A stretch of DNA of 64,000 nt from Larimichthys crocea (Eukaryota; Chordata; Actinopteri; Sciaenidae), in assembly GCF_000972845.2 (NCBI RefSeq), contig NC_040028.1:12744244-12808243 (forward strand), read 5' to 3'. Under the pieces are notes generated by a model that was not told where the DNA came from, ran no database searches, and saw only the letters and a program-made list of their open reading frames with translations. The first letter of the stretch is position 1. Every line of letters begins with the position of its first letter. Shown here in pieces: positions 21,960-34,116 of the stretch. A program made the position numbers and the translations under genes.

Positions 21960-22490
21960 GGGTAACCCCAAACCCTAACCCTAGACCATAGAGATACAAA
22001 GACCAAACTGTGTGAGTCCTTGGACAGCACAGACAGAGCTAATGTGTTAACCCATAACCCTGACCCCAACTGTCTAGTTGTGGACTGGCCACAGATTTAC
22101 ATAAGCATATCCTGACCTTAACTTCCGCATGTCTGCCTTTGAACCTTGGATATTCCTGATTCCTGATTGAACACCTTCGCAGATGGCTATCCTAAAGCGA
22201 ACCACTGAGGATCCTCGCCTGACCTTAACCACTCTAGTGTCTTGCATAAACCGAACCACCAGTTCGAGATAATAAACCGACTCTAACATTCTTACATATG
22301 GTTATCTTGACCTTAACTACTCTGGCTTCTTGCCTAATCCTAGTGACCAAGTCTCTGGTATGGGACATCGGTGGCCCGTGCCATGTCTTTGGCTGTCTAT
22401 ACCACAGCACGTGAGTCATCGGACCACAAGGGCAGAGGCATCAAGATAAATGACCAAACTTATCCCTGACCCCAACCCTAACCCTAGCAG
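21960..22490. repeat. Degenerate CCCTAA-rich repeat, copy 1
   Basis: Begins with AACCCCAAACCCTAACCC and ends with CCCAACCCTAACCCTAGC. In between are recurring phrases such as CATGTCTGCCTTTGAACCTT, GGATATTCCTGATTC, GGTTATC..GACCTTAAC and CACTCTGGCTTCTTGCCTAA. The same phrases recur in similar order at 30755-31330. It looks like a decayed satellite or an interspersed family containing telomere-like units. Confidence 0.65.
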
Positions 22491-22853
22491 ATTTCCAAAG
22501 GCTTAGAGATGCAGCTTTGTTGCAGCTGGATGACACAATGCATAGTAAATATAATCTTAAGAATACTGAAGATTTAACACAACCTGCAGAGGTTGATATA
22601 AAAACACTGAAAAAAGAAAAAAAAAAGGGAGATAAACTGATTTTATTTTTTAAAATTTCATTATCTTTAGTTTTTAACACTAATCTCTTCTCCACAATGA
22701 AAATGTTAAATTTAATATTGCACACGAAACACACGTGTGATGTGATACAAAGCCCAGCCAGTAGTTTCATATTTGTTTCCATTGACATGTAGGTGGCACT
22801 TCTGGAAAATAATAATACATAACCACTGTCTGCAGTTTTAGCATGTAAGGTTT

Positions 22854-23351
22854 GTGTTCATTCCTCTTTCATGTAAAGTTCTGTTTCTAGTCCTGCGTTG
22901 TACTGACCCAAGTTGTACATATGTTCAGGTCTTTGCCAACTGTAGTAGGACCCTGCCATCAAAAATAAACCTAATCCACTGGGCTCTTAAATCCTCTGAA
23001 TCTGGGGCTGATGTAAAGATTTGTGCTGGTCACTGTAGCCAACAACAGAGAGGAACTGCCATCTTCAGGTCTATGCTTAATGTATCCTCAGGGGGTCTGT
23101 CATTTGTGAGGGAAATGGCAGATCTTCTCAAAGGTAAGTCTCAGGTTGTGGGTGGAGATATTAAGAGCCAACTCCTTATGTACGAAGGGAAGCAAAATTT
23201 AAACAGCATGTGTAGTCACATAAATTATGACTGTGGGATGTCTTATTTCATATTTGGAGGGTTGGTAGACACCCAGTCTATAGACCCAGTCTATTTATAC
23301 TTGAAAGCTCAAAGTAAAACATGCACCCATGAAGAAGTGTATCGGAGATAA
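22854..23351 (+). CDS. Unrecognised 165-codon open frame
   Basis: I do not recognise this protein. The frame begins MFIPLSCKVLFLVLRC, a moderately hydrophobic start. It contains about nine cysteines and two NxS/T sequons (NCS, NVS), which would suit a secreted fragment. It lies in non-coding DNA between a CCCTAA-rich repeat and a Tc1 remnant, with no splice pattern or partner gene that I can see. It could be a fragment of a degraded retrotransposon, one exon of an unannotated gene, or chance. Confidence 0.2.
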   Translation: MFIPLSCKVLFLVLRCTDPSCTYVQVFANCSRTLPSKINLIHWALKSSESGADVKICAGHCSQQQRGTAIFRSMLNVSSGGLSFVREMADLLKGKSQVVGGDIKSQLLMYEGKQNLNSMCSHINYDCGMSYFIFGGLVDTQSIDPVYLYLKAQSKTCTHEEVYRR

Positions 23352-23829
23352 GAGACACAAAAAAACATAAATATACTATAAAGTGTTTGGAAAAGTGAAA
23401 CGTGTTTGTAGATTATCCACTCACACTGAAGAGTCTGGTTTCCTGAAACACAACACTAACACTAACAGAGACAAAATGTCTCGTAGATCAATTTTCCATC
23501 ATTCACTGGAGCTGAGTTCAGCAGCTAATTAAAAACATTGATTCTGTTAATGAGGGTCAGACCTCTTTATCAGTGTTGGACCGTTAACAGTTTGTTTTCC
23601 TCTGTTCAGCACTAACGCCTCCTCGCTCTTACAGCCAGATTTAACCCAGGAATGAACATTGACTTGTTCTACATCACAGCTGTAATTTCCTCCTGTCAGA
23701 CTGTAGTCTGAAACCCCCACACTTTAAAGCCAGCTGCAGAGACCCTTACATGAGAAACAGTTTGTATGAAGAAGACCTTTCCTGAGGTTTTAGAAGACTA
23801 AAGATTGTAGAACTTTCTCAGCAACTACA

Positions 23830-24820
23830 TCAAAACAAATAAATTGGGACCCTTTCATTCAATGTTTTTTATAGATTTACACTAAAAACTTGGTATTCTC
23901 AGCTTCATGAGGTCATCACCTGAAACAATTTGCAATTAACAGGTGTGCCTTGTCAAACGCTGTTAGGATATATTGCCTTCTTGATGGACTTGAGATCATC
24001 AGTTGTGATGTGCAGAGGTAGAGGTAGTGTAAGCATATAGTAAATTGTCCCATTGATTCATTTTTTTCATTTTCACTGTGTTGTCAAGTACAGTCAGAAA
24101 AACCATCAAACACTCTGATGAAACTGGCTCTCAACAATGGCATTAGAGATTAGAGCCCACATGAATGCTACACAGAGTTCAAGCAGCAGAAATGTTTCAA
24201 CATGAACTGTTGAGACTGTGTGTATCAGGTCTTCATGGTCGAATTTCTGCAAAGAAACCACAACTGAGGGAGACCAACAAGAATAATACTGTTTGTGTGA
24301 AAAAAAGGAATAGACATTAGACCTGATAGTGATGTATTCAAACTTTAAGGCACACTTAAGCATAGCTTATCTGAGTGGGTTTTTTTAACAGAACATGCTG
24401 CCAGATTATGAAAAGGCCTCTTGACCAAGAAGGAGAGTGATGGAGTACTGCATCAGGTGACCTGGCCTCCACAATCAATCAACCTTAATCCAGCTGAGAT
24501 GGTTTGAGATGAGATGAGGACCACAGAGTGAAGAATAAACAGCCAACAAGCGCTCAACATGTATAGAAACTCCTTCATGAATCTGATTGAGAGAATGCCA
24601 ATAGTGAGCAAAGCTCTCGTTAAAGCAAAAGGTTGCTACTTCTACTTCTACTTGCTACTTCGAATCTAAAACATAAAACATATTCTGGTCTGTTTGACAC
24701 TTTTTTGTTCACCACATAATTCCATATGTGTTATTTCATATTTTTGTTCTTTTCAATGTAGTAAATAATAAAAATAAAGAAAAAAAACATTGAATGAGAG
24801 GGTGTGTCCAAACCTTTGGC
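23830..24820 (+). mobile_element. Tc1-like DNA transposon remnant
   Basis: The ends are inverted: GGGACCCTTTCATTCAATG at about 23848-23866 mirrors CATTGAATGAGAGGGTGTGTCC at about 24790-24811. Inside are decayed transposase phrases, including CAGGTGTGCCTTGTCAAACG near the left end, a GGAGACCAACAAG..GAATAGACATTAGACC stretch and AATCCAGCTGAGATGGTTTG. The last corresponds to the conserved NPxEMVW part near the final catalytic residue. No open frame survives. Confidence 0.8.
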
Positions 24821-26246
24821 TTCTTTACTTCCCTGGAGTAATATTATTTCCAAATGTGTGTGGAAAGTTAGATATGTAGATTCTTTATTGTCCTTTCAAA
24901 CGTGTGTAAATAGATTTGTCAATGTGTACAAAAATCACTAAACTCAGATATTTGTGTATGTGAATTCTACATGTACAACAACAAATTCATAAATCAAAGT
25001 ACCATACTGACTGAGATACAGCTTCATTTGCTCAGAATACATCCTCTGACCAAGTAATGGTCCCATGGAGGTACAGTATTTGAAAATGACAAAGCGATAT
25101 GTTACTGAATATGTAATTATACAGTCGTTTTGTAAAAACCTTTGTGTCATAACGATCATCATATCTGGGAGGGGTCTAACCAGGGAGGTGTAAATTACAG
25201 CATCAGACGAGCCGCTCTGTCTGTGCGATCACACATCAAACATGTAAGAGATGGTTAGCGGTGCAAACAGATGTTTGACTAACTTTGAAGTGTGTGTATG
25301 CACACTCAGACAGGCAGAGTCACGTGTGATGTTTAAAATTAGACCCTCAGATCAATGCCACTCCTTGTAAATACGAACACACAACACACTCACCGGCTTT
25401 TGACATAAGCAAATTTATTGTTCTTGCTGTGTGTGCAGCGTTACATAAACATGTAGTGGTGTGAGTCCATCTGTGGACTGTTGGTCCATGTGAAAACTGT
25501 ACAGAAAGAACTTTTTATGCTAGAGATTTATGTGTGAGCTAAATAGACGTGTGGGGTATGAGAGTTTAATAAACTGTGCCGAGACACGCAGCCAAGCAAA
25601 GTCAAAACTCCCCAACTGAAAACATTTCATTTCATTTGGCACCGTATGAGCATACAAACCCATGGATTATCTGCACACACTCTTTTCACTCAAACACACT
25701 CCTGCACATACAAACTCCACGTCCCACGCCACTTTTACCATGCGACCGTCACAGAATAAAAAAGGCCACAGACCGCCCACGCTCGACCCATCTTCTCACT
25801 GTCGAATTTCCCTGTGACAGTTCAGACTCCACCTCTTCCTGTGGGAACACCGATGGGAGATTTATGACATCGGACACTTCTCCTCTGAGATGTCTCAAAG
25901 TTTCCACCCTCTCCCTGTGCAGACAGGGTGGACCCAGCATCACAGGGACTTCATAATGTAGCAGCCAGTATGCCCAAAACTAATCATCAGACTGTGACAA
26001 GTCTGCTTTATCATATGAGGACGTGTTAAGGCAGTGAACACAGTGCTGGATAGGCAGTGTTTATTATGTGACGTCATCTCTGAATTCTGGTGATATTTCA
26101 TATTATAATACATTATACTGCAGACAGATCCAACCGAAAGACCAAAACCAACAATGAACGCTCCAACACACACACATTTGAGTATTCAAAGCTTGATATA
26201 TCGCACTCCTCTGAGGCATGGAGCTACGGAAGCCCAGAGTCAAGTG

Positions 26247-26280
<34 letters not shown>

Positions 26281-27868
26281 CTACTGAACCATTTTTTAAA
26301 GTCTAATCCAAATTGTTTATGTGTTTATGACTTAAGAACATTTATTTATTAATTTCACCCATTCATTTTTAATTTGTTATCCTTTTCAGGGTGGCAGAGG
26401 GATGGCCCCAATCCCAACTGACATTGGGCGAGAGGAGGGGCACACGTCAATTCATCACAGAGCTGACACGTAGAGACAAACGATCAGTCACGATCATATT
26501 CAGACTTGTGACGCGATTTACAGTCACCAGTTTCCCTACATGGAGTACCCGAGAGAACACACACTATGCAAACTTTGCTAATCACTGCACCATCAAGCTG
26601 CCTCCAAAGAAAAAAAGATACAAAAATCATTTTTAGACACAATTTTAGACAGTTCATTTTTTAAAAAATAGGTTTTTAATTACTCTATCCTAAACACAAA
26701 AAAGATTCATGAAATTAAACCTGGAAGAAAACTTTAATAGTCTTGATCTCTTTAGTTTTAGAACATGGGGTTGTGGTGCAAATCAGCCTCTTGTGGCCAA
26801 AATACGTATGACATCAATAAACATGATCCTGACAAAAACAATGTTTTACAGCTGCCAAAATATTTTTTTTTCCTGTCCTGAGTTCATGAAATACAGGAGA
26901 AAAAAAATATTTAGATCAGACTTAGATGAAAATGAGAAAATAGATCACCAGATATTTTCTTATTTGCCTCTTCGGGCTTCCGTACAGAGCTCCATTTGTT
27001 TCAAAATCGCACAAATGAGCCACATGTTGCACATAGCAATGATTTTCATTACAGTTAAATCTACCTATTATTTTCTCCATTCATTTAGAGAATACACCTC
27101 CCACAGCTTCCTAATGCGCAAGGTAATGTCTACAGATTGTTTGTTTCGTCTGATCAGCTGTCCAAACATTCAAAGATCTTCATTTTACAATGAGAGGAAA
27201 CAGAAACAAATCCTAAAGCTGAAACTGACAAAGGAATGTTTGCTACAAACCAGAGAACTCCGCTGTTTTAGGAGATTTAGAGACTTAAAAAATTATCTTC
27301 AGCAAAAACAAATGTTATTTGTGTCTGAAAGCATTGAGACAGACTGAAAGACTTCCACATTGTTGGTTTTGGTCTTTTGTTGAGATTTGTCCAAAAACAT
27401 TAATAACACCGTCCTTCTGCTTTAAGGGCTCAGGCTGAGGGGGGTTAGTTGGTACCCTGCAACTAAGATGAAGATAGGGAGTGCAACTGGAGCATACACA
27501 AACACATACACAACACAAAAGAAAATTGAAATCTTCAGAGACTTGACTCTTAATATTCTCTGTGCAAACTGAAGGTAAGAAGTCTATTGCTTAGTAAATG
27601 TTAGTAGTACCACAACATCTTCATGTGCACCTTCAGAAACATGTGCTTTTTAATAATCCTGTACATCTGATTCTGTTATTTGATGCAAAGTGATATTCAA
27701 ACTGTTCAGAGCTCTTTCGGGTGCATAGTTTAGACTAAAAAAGGCATTTTTAGTGTTTATAAAAATAAAAATACAAATATAAGCCGACGTGTGCTGCTGT
27801 CTGCTCTGTACAAAGGATGGATGTGTGGTTTTATGTGGGGAGAGTTATGGTTTTCATCAGAGAGTCTG
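24821..27868. other. Non-genic stretch downstream of itgb5
   Basis: AT-rich DNA with a 32-base poly(A) run at 26247-26278. The open frame at 26709-27347 (212 codons) has no recognised similarity and a composition typical of chance AT-rich frames. Confidence 0.5.
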
Positions 27869-27874
27869 TTTATT
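27869..27874 (-). terminator. itgb5: Candidate poly(A) signal of itgb5
   Basis: AATAAA on the minus strand, about 350 bases past the itgb5 stop codon. Another weaker ATTAAA lies at 27654-27649. Which is used cannot be decided from sequence. Confidence 0.4.
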
Positions 27875-28225
27875 TTGTGTAACTGCAAACAAACACACAG
27901 CTAACTCTACTCTCTCTTTCTAAACCAGAACAAGGAGTTCATGATTCGTTGCTCCTCCGCCGACCGCCTGCTGCTGCTGCTGCCGATGAAACACAGATGA
28001 AGAAAAAAAAATAAATTCACATCCTGTCTCTGTGGTAGGCTTGAATCTCCTCCGTAAAGATAAAAAGGCCACAGATTCTCCTCTCGGACACAGTCTAGTT
28101 CGTTTCACGTCTGTTACCCGTGCAGAGGGATGAGTGTGTTCAAGTCCTTGTACCCCACCCCACCCCCCTCCATCCTCCAGGGATCTGTTTGTTGGACCGG
28201 TCCTGCCGTGCCCTCTGCTGAGGAA

Positions 28226-28321
28226 TCAGTGGACCCCTCCGTTGTAAGACTTCCCATACATGTTGAAATCTGTTTCCACAAAGTGTGTAGAGACGGGCTG
28301 CTTATACAGAGGGTTGGAGGC
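28226..28321 (-). CDS. itgb5: itgb5 last coding exon: end of the cytoplasmic tail and stop
   Basis: Integrin beta-5 pairs with alpha-V to bind vitronectin and other RGD ligands; this exon ends its cytoplasmic tail. After the acceptor CTCGCAG the minus strand reads [14 protein letters not shown], then [17 protein letters not shown] and TGA at 28228-28226. NPLY is the membrane-proximal talin/PTB motif, and the KSYNG ending is characteristic of beta-5 and differs from beta-3 and beta-6. It joins the previous exon in phase 0 after RYEM. The length, 31 residues, equals what I recall for mammalian beta-5. Where mammals have NKSY, this gene has GKSY. The 3' UTR lies at lower coordinates. Confidence 0.95.
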   Translation of the reverse strand, partial: ASNPLYKQPVSTHFVETDFNMYGKSYNGGVH

Positions 28322-28759
28322 CTGCGAGCAGAAAGGAAGACAAGATGAGCTTTAAACTGCAGCAGAGGAACTTCAGGGTCTCAAAGATAAAATATATAAT
28401 TATTACACATTATATAGTCCAAAACAACTGATTTATCATCATTAGATGTCTTTGTCTCTTAATGTCGATGTAAAAGTCTCTTTTGGTTTTGATTTAGTTT
28501 GCTTTACGATGCATTGTTTTGTTTCTGGATTTTTAAGAGGCTTCTTCAGAACTCCCTCTCACAATATCTATGCACCAGAGACACAGATCACAGACTCAAG
28601 TCTGTAATTTGTGGTGATTTATTGAATTTGACTCTGAGCTTCGTATTTTTGATCCACACATTTTTGACTAACGTGAAAACAAGTCTAGTTTGAGCACAAA
28701 CGGTAAGCTCCACCAGACTGGTGAGGGTGAAGGTGGGGGGGTGGAGGGTTCGTCTTTAC
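28322..28759 (-). other. itgb5: itgb5 last intron
   Basis: 438-bp intron with donor GTAAAG at 28759 and acceptor CAG at 28322. No other feature is seen in it. Confidence 0.85.
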
Positions 28760-28926
28760 CATCTCGTATCGGGCTCGCGAGCGCGCGCTCTGGAAGCGTG
28801 CAAACTCTCGGCGGTCGTGAACGGTGATGACCAACTTCCAGACGGCGAGCAGCACCACTCCCACCAGCAGGATGCTGCCGACCACGGCGAGCAGCACCGT
28901 GAGAGCATCCGTCCCACCACCGCACT
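28760..28926 (-). CDS. itgb5: itgb5 exon: transmembrane helix and start of the cytoplasmic tail
   Basis: The exon reads [20 protein letters not shown], then [20 protein letters not shown], then [16 protein letters not shown] 23-residue hydrophobic helix runs from ALTV to AVW and is followed by the integrin hinge. The HDRREFA motif forms the alpha-subunit salt bridge and talin contact; RREF with [11 protein letters not shown] is the beta-5 version, whereas beta-3 and beta-6 have DRKE and AKW. The two leading bases complete a Glu codon. The exon is 167 nt, with acceptor CAG and donor G|GTAAAG. Open frames reading past the donor (VKTNPPPP...) are intron. Confidence 0.96.
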
Positions 28927-29452
28927 CTGACGTGGGACAAAGACAGTGTGGATGTGGAGTTATAAATGCACAGACAGGAGGGAGGCTCACTCAGAGAGAG
29001 GCGTTAATGCTTGTGTTCATGAGAAAAATGGAATTGGGAATAATTAACTGTTAAGAAAATACAACAACATGAGTTGTTGTCGTCATGCATCACTGTTTAT
29101 GAGCAGCAATGTAATTAGCTGAGAGCTTATTCATTAATCACCACGACCTCTGATTTATGATGTCACTCCACCCAGTCTGTTTGCACTTTGAGCTGTTGCA
29201 CCTACATCAACCACAACAGCAGCTGCACTTGCCAACCGCCTTCCACTTGACACTGCACTTGCAATTCATTCATTTGTGTAGACGCAGTTTCAGTCGGTCT
29301 TAGTCTGTGCTGTGAGCTGACAGGCGCACCACAAAGACTTTCATGAAAAGTTGTTACTTAATGCTACATAATACAATCTAACAAACTCTGATCGAATCAG
29401 TGTGTTAACAGGACAGAGTAGCTCATGTGTGGTTGTTGTTTGGAGCACTGAC
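28927..29452 (-). other. itgb5: itgb5 intron
   Basis: 526-bp intron without other recognisable features. Confidence 0.8.
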
Positions 29453-29572
29453 CTGGCTCTTTCAGAGCTGTGAGGATGGATGTTCCGCTGGCGTGCTCAG
29501 AATACGTGAACTTCATAACACAGTCGTTGTCTGTCTTGTAGAGACAGAGCACAGCGCCGGGGTCGTCTGTTT
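29453..29572 (-). CDS. itgb5: itgb5 exon: end of the beta-tail domain
   Basis: The minus strand reads [20 protein letters not shown], then [19 protein letters not shown]. The two cysteines and the DCVMKFTY core belong to the integrin beta-tail domain, just outside the membrane. The exon is 120 nt: two bases, 39 codons and one base. It joins its neighbours without a frame change (acceptor CTCTCAG, donor G|GTCAGT). The short frame was missed by simple ORF calling and is identified here from homology and splice sites. Confidence 0.94.
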
Positions 29573-30754
29573 CTGAGAGGCAAGGACAGACAGACGGTTA
29601 TGTTACAATCATCTTTATGTGCATCTGTTTATGCAGCATTTAATCACAAAATGGAAAGAGGAGAGGCTGAAAACTAAAAAAAAGAGCTGTTGGAAACCTC
29701 ACAAATTCTGAAAACTCAAGTTTTTGTGAAGCATTCTTCCAAACGGACAGTCATTTCTCTGCTTTTGTCAGTTTTCTTCTTCATTCTGGAGGATCTGGCC
29801 CTCTTTGTTTTGAAGATGGTAACATAATCACAACATAACCATAACTTTATTATCCATCAAGGTTTGGATTCAGATTCAGAACACAGAGAGACAAAGGGAA
29901 GGAACAACTGAAGAGCAAAGAGTTCATCGATCATCACATCGCAAGAGTTTCTTTGCTGTGAAATCACAGCTGTGATCCGGATGCTATTATTCTGGGTGCC
30001 CTGATTTTCAGTCAATCTTCATCACCCAAAAAAGTCTCAAGGAGGGTGAGGTCACACTGCCATGGTCCGCCCCCTCCTCCTCCTCTCTCTATTTCATGCA
30101 CAAAGTATCTGGAATGTACATGTGGAGTCCATTAAGGCCAGTCAGATGGCTGAACTAGTAGGGAATGCTATGAAACATGTCGGATCTGGGCCAGGGCCAT
30201 GCTGGGCCAATACGGAATGCTCTTATAATAGTCTCTAAAACTAAACACACGAGCGCTGGGCTCGTCTTTCTCCTCTGTGCTGCACAGCAGAGCCATGGAG
30301 GCCATAAATCACCGAGTGCTTATTAATACATTCCTAAACATCTCCCGACTGTTTCCCTCCGGGCTGTGAGGGACGTAAAAAAAAAGCTTTACAGATACAG
30401 CGGGACTCAAAGTGCAGCTTCCTGCTTTTTGAAATGACACAGGAGAGGCAGAGCTCTGCAGCAGGTCCATGTTTGTTTAGTGGTTGGATTCTCCCTTTAA
30501 AGAGGGAAGAACTTTATCCTCGACTGGATTGAACTCTTTGAACTGAATGAGGGGGGTGGAGGTGTGGGTGGTTGTTTCCTGCTGTGTTGACTGAAGGTGT
30601 GCGTGGAGCCGAGAGGCCCAGACTGCCACCTGCCACATATAACACACATCAGGACACGAACGGCCAGTGCTCGCGCTGTGCTTTCATTCCTGATCACAGA
30701 GGTGTGCGAGGTCTTAAACAACATGTTGAACATCAACAAGCTAACGGGTATCAA

Positions 30755-31330
30755 CGAACCCAAACCCAAACCCCTGAGGCTCCATGCCTAACCCTAACTG
30801 GTGAGTCTCTGGCCTAATCCATAACACCTCATCCACATGTCTGCCTTTGGACCTTAGATATTCCTTATTCTAACACCTTCCCATAAGGGTATCCTAACCC
30901 TAAGTACTTAGGCTCCATGTCTCACCTGAATTGCCTAGTCTTTGGCTAATCATAGATCTTAACATCTTGTCTATATACCCACTTCTGTACAATGGATATC
31001 CTCAACATAACGCCCAGACAGTTATCCTAACCTGAACCACTCTGGCTTCTTGCCTAAACTGAACGGCCGCACTGAGATAATAATCCAACCCTAACCCCTC
31101 TCTTTTTTTCACCCCCTTCTCTTGGGCAGCCCAGTGAAAGTCCACGTGATAATCATGTCGAAGAACTCAGAATATCTGACAGACTACAAGCAACTCCTCC
31201 ACCTACTGCAACATAAACTGTTTTCTACAACTAAACAATCCCTAAACTTTTATCTGAAAAACTGCATCTATACACCCTAGATTCATCAGTCATCATGGCA
31301 AACAAACCTAACCCTAACCAAGATCATAGA
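30755..31330. repeat. Degenerate CCCTAA-rich repeat, copy 2
   Basis: Starts with ACCCAAACCCAAACCCC and ends with AACCTAACCCTAACC. It shares with 21960-22490 the phrases CATGTCTGCCTTTGGACCTT, GATATTCC, GGTATCCTAACCCTAA and CACTCTGGCTTCTTGCCTAA, then GAGATAATAA. Same family, strongly diverged. Confidence 0.65.
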
Positions 31331-31370
31331 CCCTAATGCGTGAAAAGCACTGGCCAGTGCCTTACCTTTG

Positions 31371-31491
<121 letters not shown>

Positions 31492-32249
31492 GTCAAACTG
31501 CGTAGTCGTCAGCAACTCGGGGGAGAGTCAATGTGAATACTGCACACCAACCCTAAGTCTACAGTGGGGCCTGCTTGGTAACATAACTCTCAAAAGTTTT
31601 GCATTCCCCAAACTGTCCTTTGTGAGACCCACAATGTCAATCCACTCAGGGCATCAGAGAACTCTTAACAAAAAGCCAGTGTTTCCCGCTCAGCAGGAAT
31701 TCTTACATGATCCATGACAATGTTCTTTTTAAAAGTTGAACAAAGGCTGGTTCCTCACTGAGCACGTTCGCAGATTGTTTGTGGAGTTTGCTGCTTTGTG
31801 TGATTCTGCTCTAGACACATAATATCACATCCAAGCTGATGTCCGAAGTAACTTTAGTAGAAGTAAGTAGGGCTGTAGCCAACAACTGATCATTTTCTTG
31901 ATTAATCAGTTAGTCATTTGGTTCATGACATGTCTGAAAATGTTGCAAGAGTTTCCTAAAGTCCAAAGTGCTGTCCTCAAATGCCCAGTGATAGTCAGTT
32001 TACGGTCACAGAGGGCTAAAAACATATTTCTACTGAAGCTGACATCAGGGAAATTTTGACATTTTCCTCAGAAAATGACTCAGAATGATGACAGGACTAA
32101 ACAGTTAACAGTTAATTTAACAGTTTGTCCAACTGAGTGCAAAAAAACCTGTTTTGTCCAGCGGCCAAATGGCCGAGAATACTGAAGTGCCAATGAGCAA
32201 AGTGTAGATGTGATGGAAGTAACAGGATTTTCTACGGGTCAGTATAATG

Positions 32250-32618
32250 GTAAATGGACTGTACTTATATATCTCCTTTCTGGTCTTCTGACCACTCAAA
32301 GCACTTTACAGTACATATCTCATTCACCCATTCATACACATTCACACACTGATGGCACAGCCTTCAGGAGTAATTTGGGGTTCAGTGTCTTGCCCAAGAA
32401 CACTTTGACATGCAGACTGGAGGGGCTTTTTAGAGTAAGTACTGTTTGTTTCTATGCAATATTATACTATGGAGCAGACAGTTATGATCTGGGTTTGGTT
32501 GTATGTGTGAATGCTTGAATATGTATACTTAATTTAAGATTTCATTGAATTTGAAGTGGATATTTATGTTGTGTTATTTGCATATAACTCGTCTACAATG
32601 TGTACAACTGTTGACAGC
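32250..32618 (-). repeat. 369-bp dispersed repeat, copy 2
   Basis: Reverse complement of 3713-4081 with three hand-counted mismatches and no indels. It lies inside an itgb5 intron, antisense to copy 1. Outside the shared block the two flanks differ at once on both sides. Confidence 0.85.
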
Positions 32619-33268
32619 TGGAAAGAGAAAATGAAAATGTTGATGAAAAAAAACAGAATCATGAAGATAGCTGACGGTTAATTTAATACTTTGACCACTT
32701 TGAGTGCAAAATAAAACATTTTGGCCAAACGGCTGGTGATTGTTTTACCAGCTGTCAATAGACTGTTGTTTTGGCTGGTGAGTGAAGCAAAGCTACCAGT
32801 CAGCATGTTTTACCAGCATCTGGCTGATAAATGAACACTGAGATGGAAGAAGGAGCTCTGGGATCTCATCACCAACCTTATAAACTTGTTGTGTTATTCC
32901 CTCCCACTCACAGTTGTGTTGCATGCTAAAGGGCCAATGGAATTTTAATTCAATATATTATAGCATATTATTTGATAATATATTGAATAATAAAGTGTGT
33001 ATATAATGTAAAGTAACAGGATTTTTTTTTTACAGGTCAGTAACATGTTACCTTGTTACACGTTCAGTCATTTCTTGTTATCTTATAGATGTTTGTTCTT
33101 TATCCCATCAGACAACATGACAGTGAAATGAGAGGATGACTTACTGTACATCATAACAACACCAAATGCCTCATAAAAAGTGACAGTGGATGAGATATGT
33201 AATGTGAAAAGTGAAACTGTTGCAGATGCCACACATGTGAATACTTTTCTCTGACAGCTAGCTGGTCC

Positions 33269-33292
33269 GTGTGTGTGTGTGTGTGTGTGTGT
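33269..33292. repeat. (GT)n microsatellite next to an itgb5 splice donor
   Basis: Twelve GT units on the plus strand, (CA) on the gene strand, 32 bases past the donor of the 33330-33430 exon. Confidence 0.95.
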
Positions 33293-33329
33293 ATATAGTG
33301 GGTGTATGTAAGAGTGTGTGTTTGCTCAC

Positions 33330-33430
33330 TGAGGGTCTCCACAGTGATGATTTCATCTTTGCACAGGCGCTGGCAGGTCTGGTTGTCTGCGAGCCGTCCG
33401 GAGTTGAAAAGCCGGCACTCGATGCACTCT
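33330..33430 (-). CDS. itgb5: itgb5 exon: first part of the beta-tail domain
   Basis: The minus strand reads ECIECRLFNSGRLADNQTCQ, then RLCKDEIITVETL. The ECxEC pair, the NQT sequon and the C..LC spacing mark the start of the beta-tail domain. The first base completes an Arg codon from the previous exon and the last base starts a Lys codon finished in the next. Length is 101 nt (1 + 33 codons + 1). Acceptor is TTTTTCAG and donor A|GTGAGC. A (CA)n repeat lies just downstream of the donor on the gene strand. Confidence 0.95.
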
Positions 33431-34116
33431 CTGAAAAAGAGAAGCAAAACTTCTGCTCAAATCTATAAAAGGGTTCTTCTTCTTCTTTATCCGTGACATA
33501 CGAAGCACTCACAGAGCACAGAGTCTGCTGCTTGTTATTTTTACTCAGAGTATGTCAGCTGTAAGAAATGTCCCACTGCGCTCCTCAAACACTGGAACTT
33601 TCTCTGCTGCACACTGAGCAGTGGGCCAACCGTGCAGCAAACACAAAACAAACACGGCGCAGCGGCTGTGTTCACTTACTAACGTTGGAGTGTGCATCAG
33701 CTAACAACGCTGGAACAAACGCCTGACATTTCACAGACGCAGCGAGTTTGTTAAGACCTGCATACGGATTTCATTATTAGCACAGGCAGGGTCCATTACT
33801 GTGTCCACCCACATGAACGAGGGCAGGCCGAACAACAGAAACACTTGACACATGATCAGCTGAATCAACGCCTCTCTGAAACACTTTGTGAGTCAGTGCA
33901 CTGTGTTAGACTGTTAGTTTGAGTGTTTCTAATAAACTGACAACTGAGAAACACACAAAGCAGCAAAAAGCTGTGATGCATCTACTTGTGTTTAAACTGT
34001 TTAAACTACTTTACTTGTTTGAATTTATGTGCACTGTGGCGCCACATTCTGCAGGACACATGAAACATTACACATCATAAACCTGTCTGGATGTCTGAAA
34101 AAGTAAACAAATGCTA

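Noticed and set aside
26709..27347. 212-codon open frame on the plus strand downstream of itgb5
   Set aside because: No recognisable domain, AT-driven composition, no splice or promoter context; it most likely stays open by chance.
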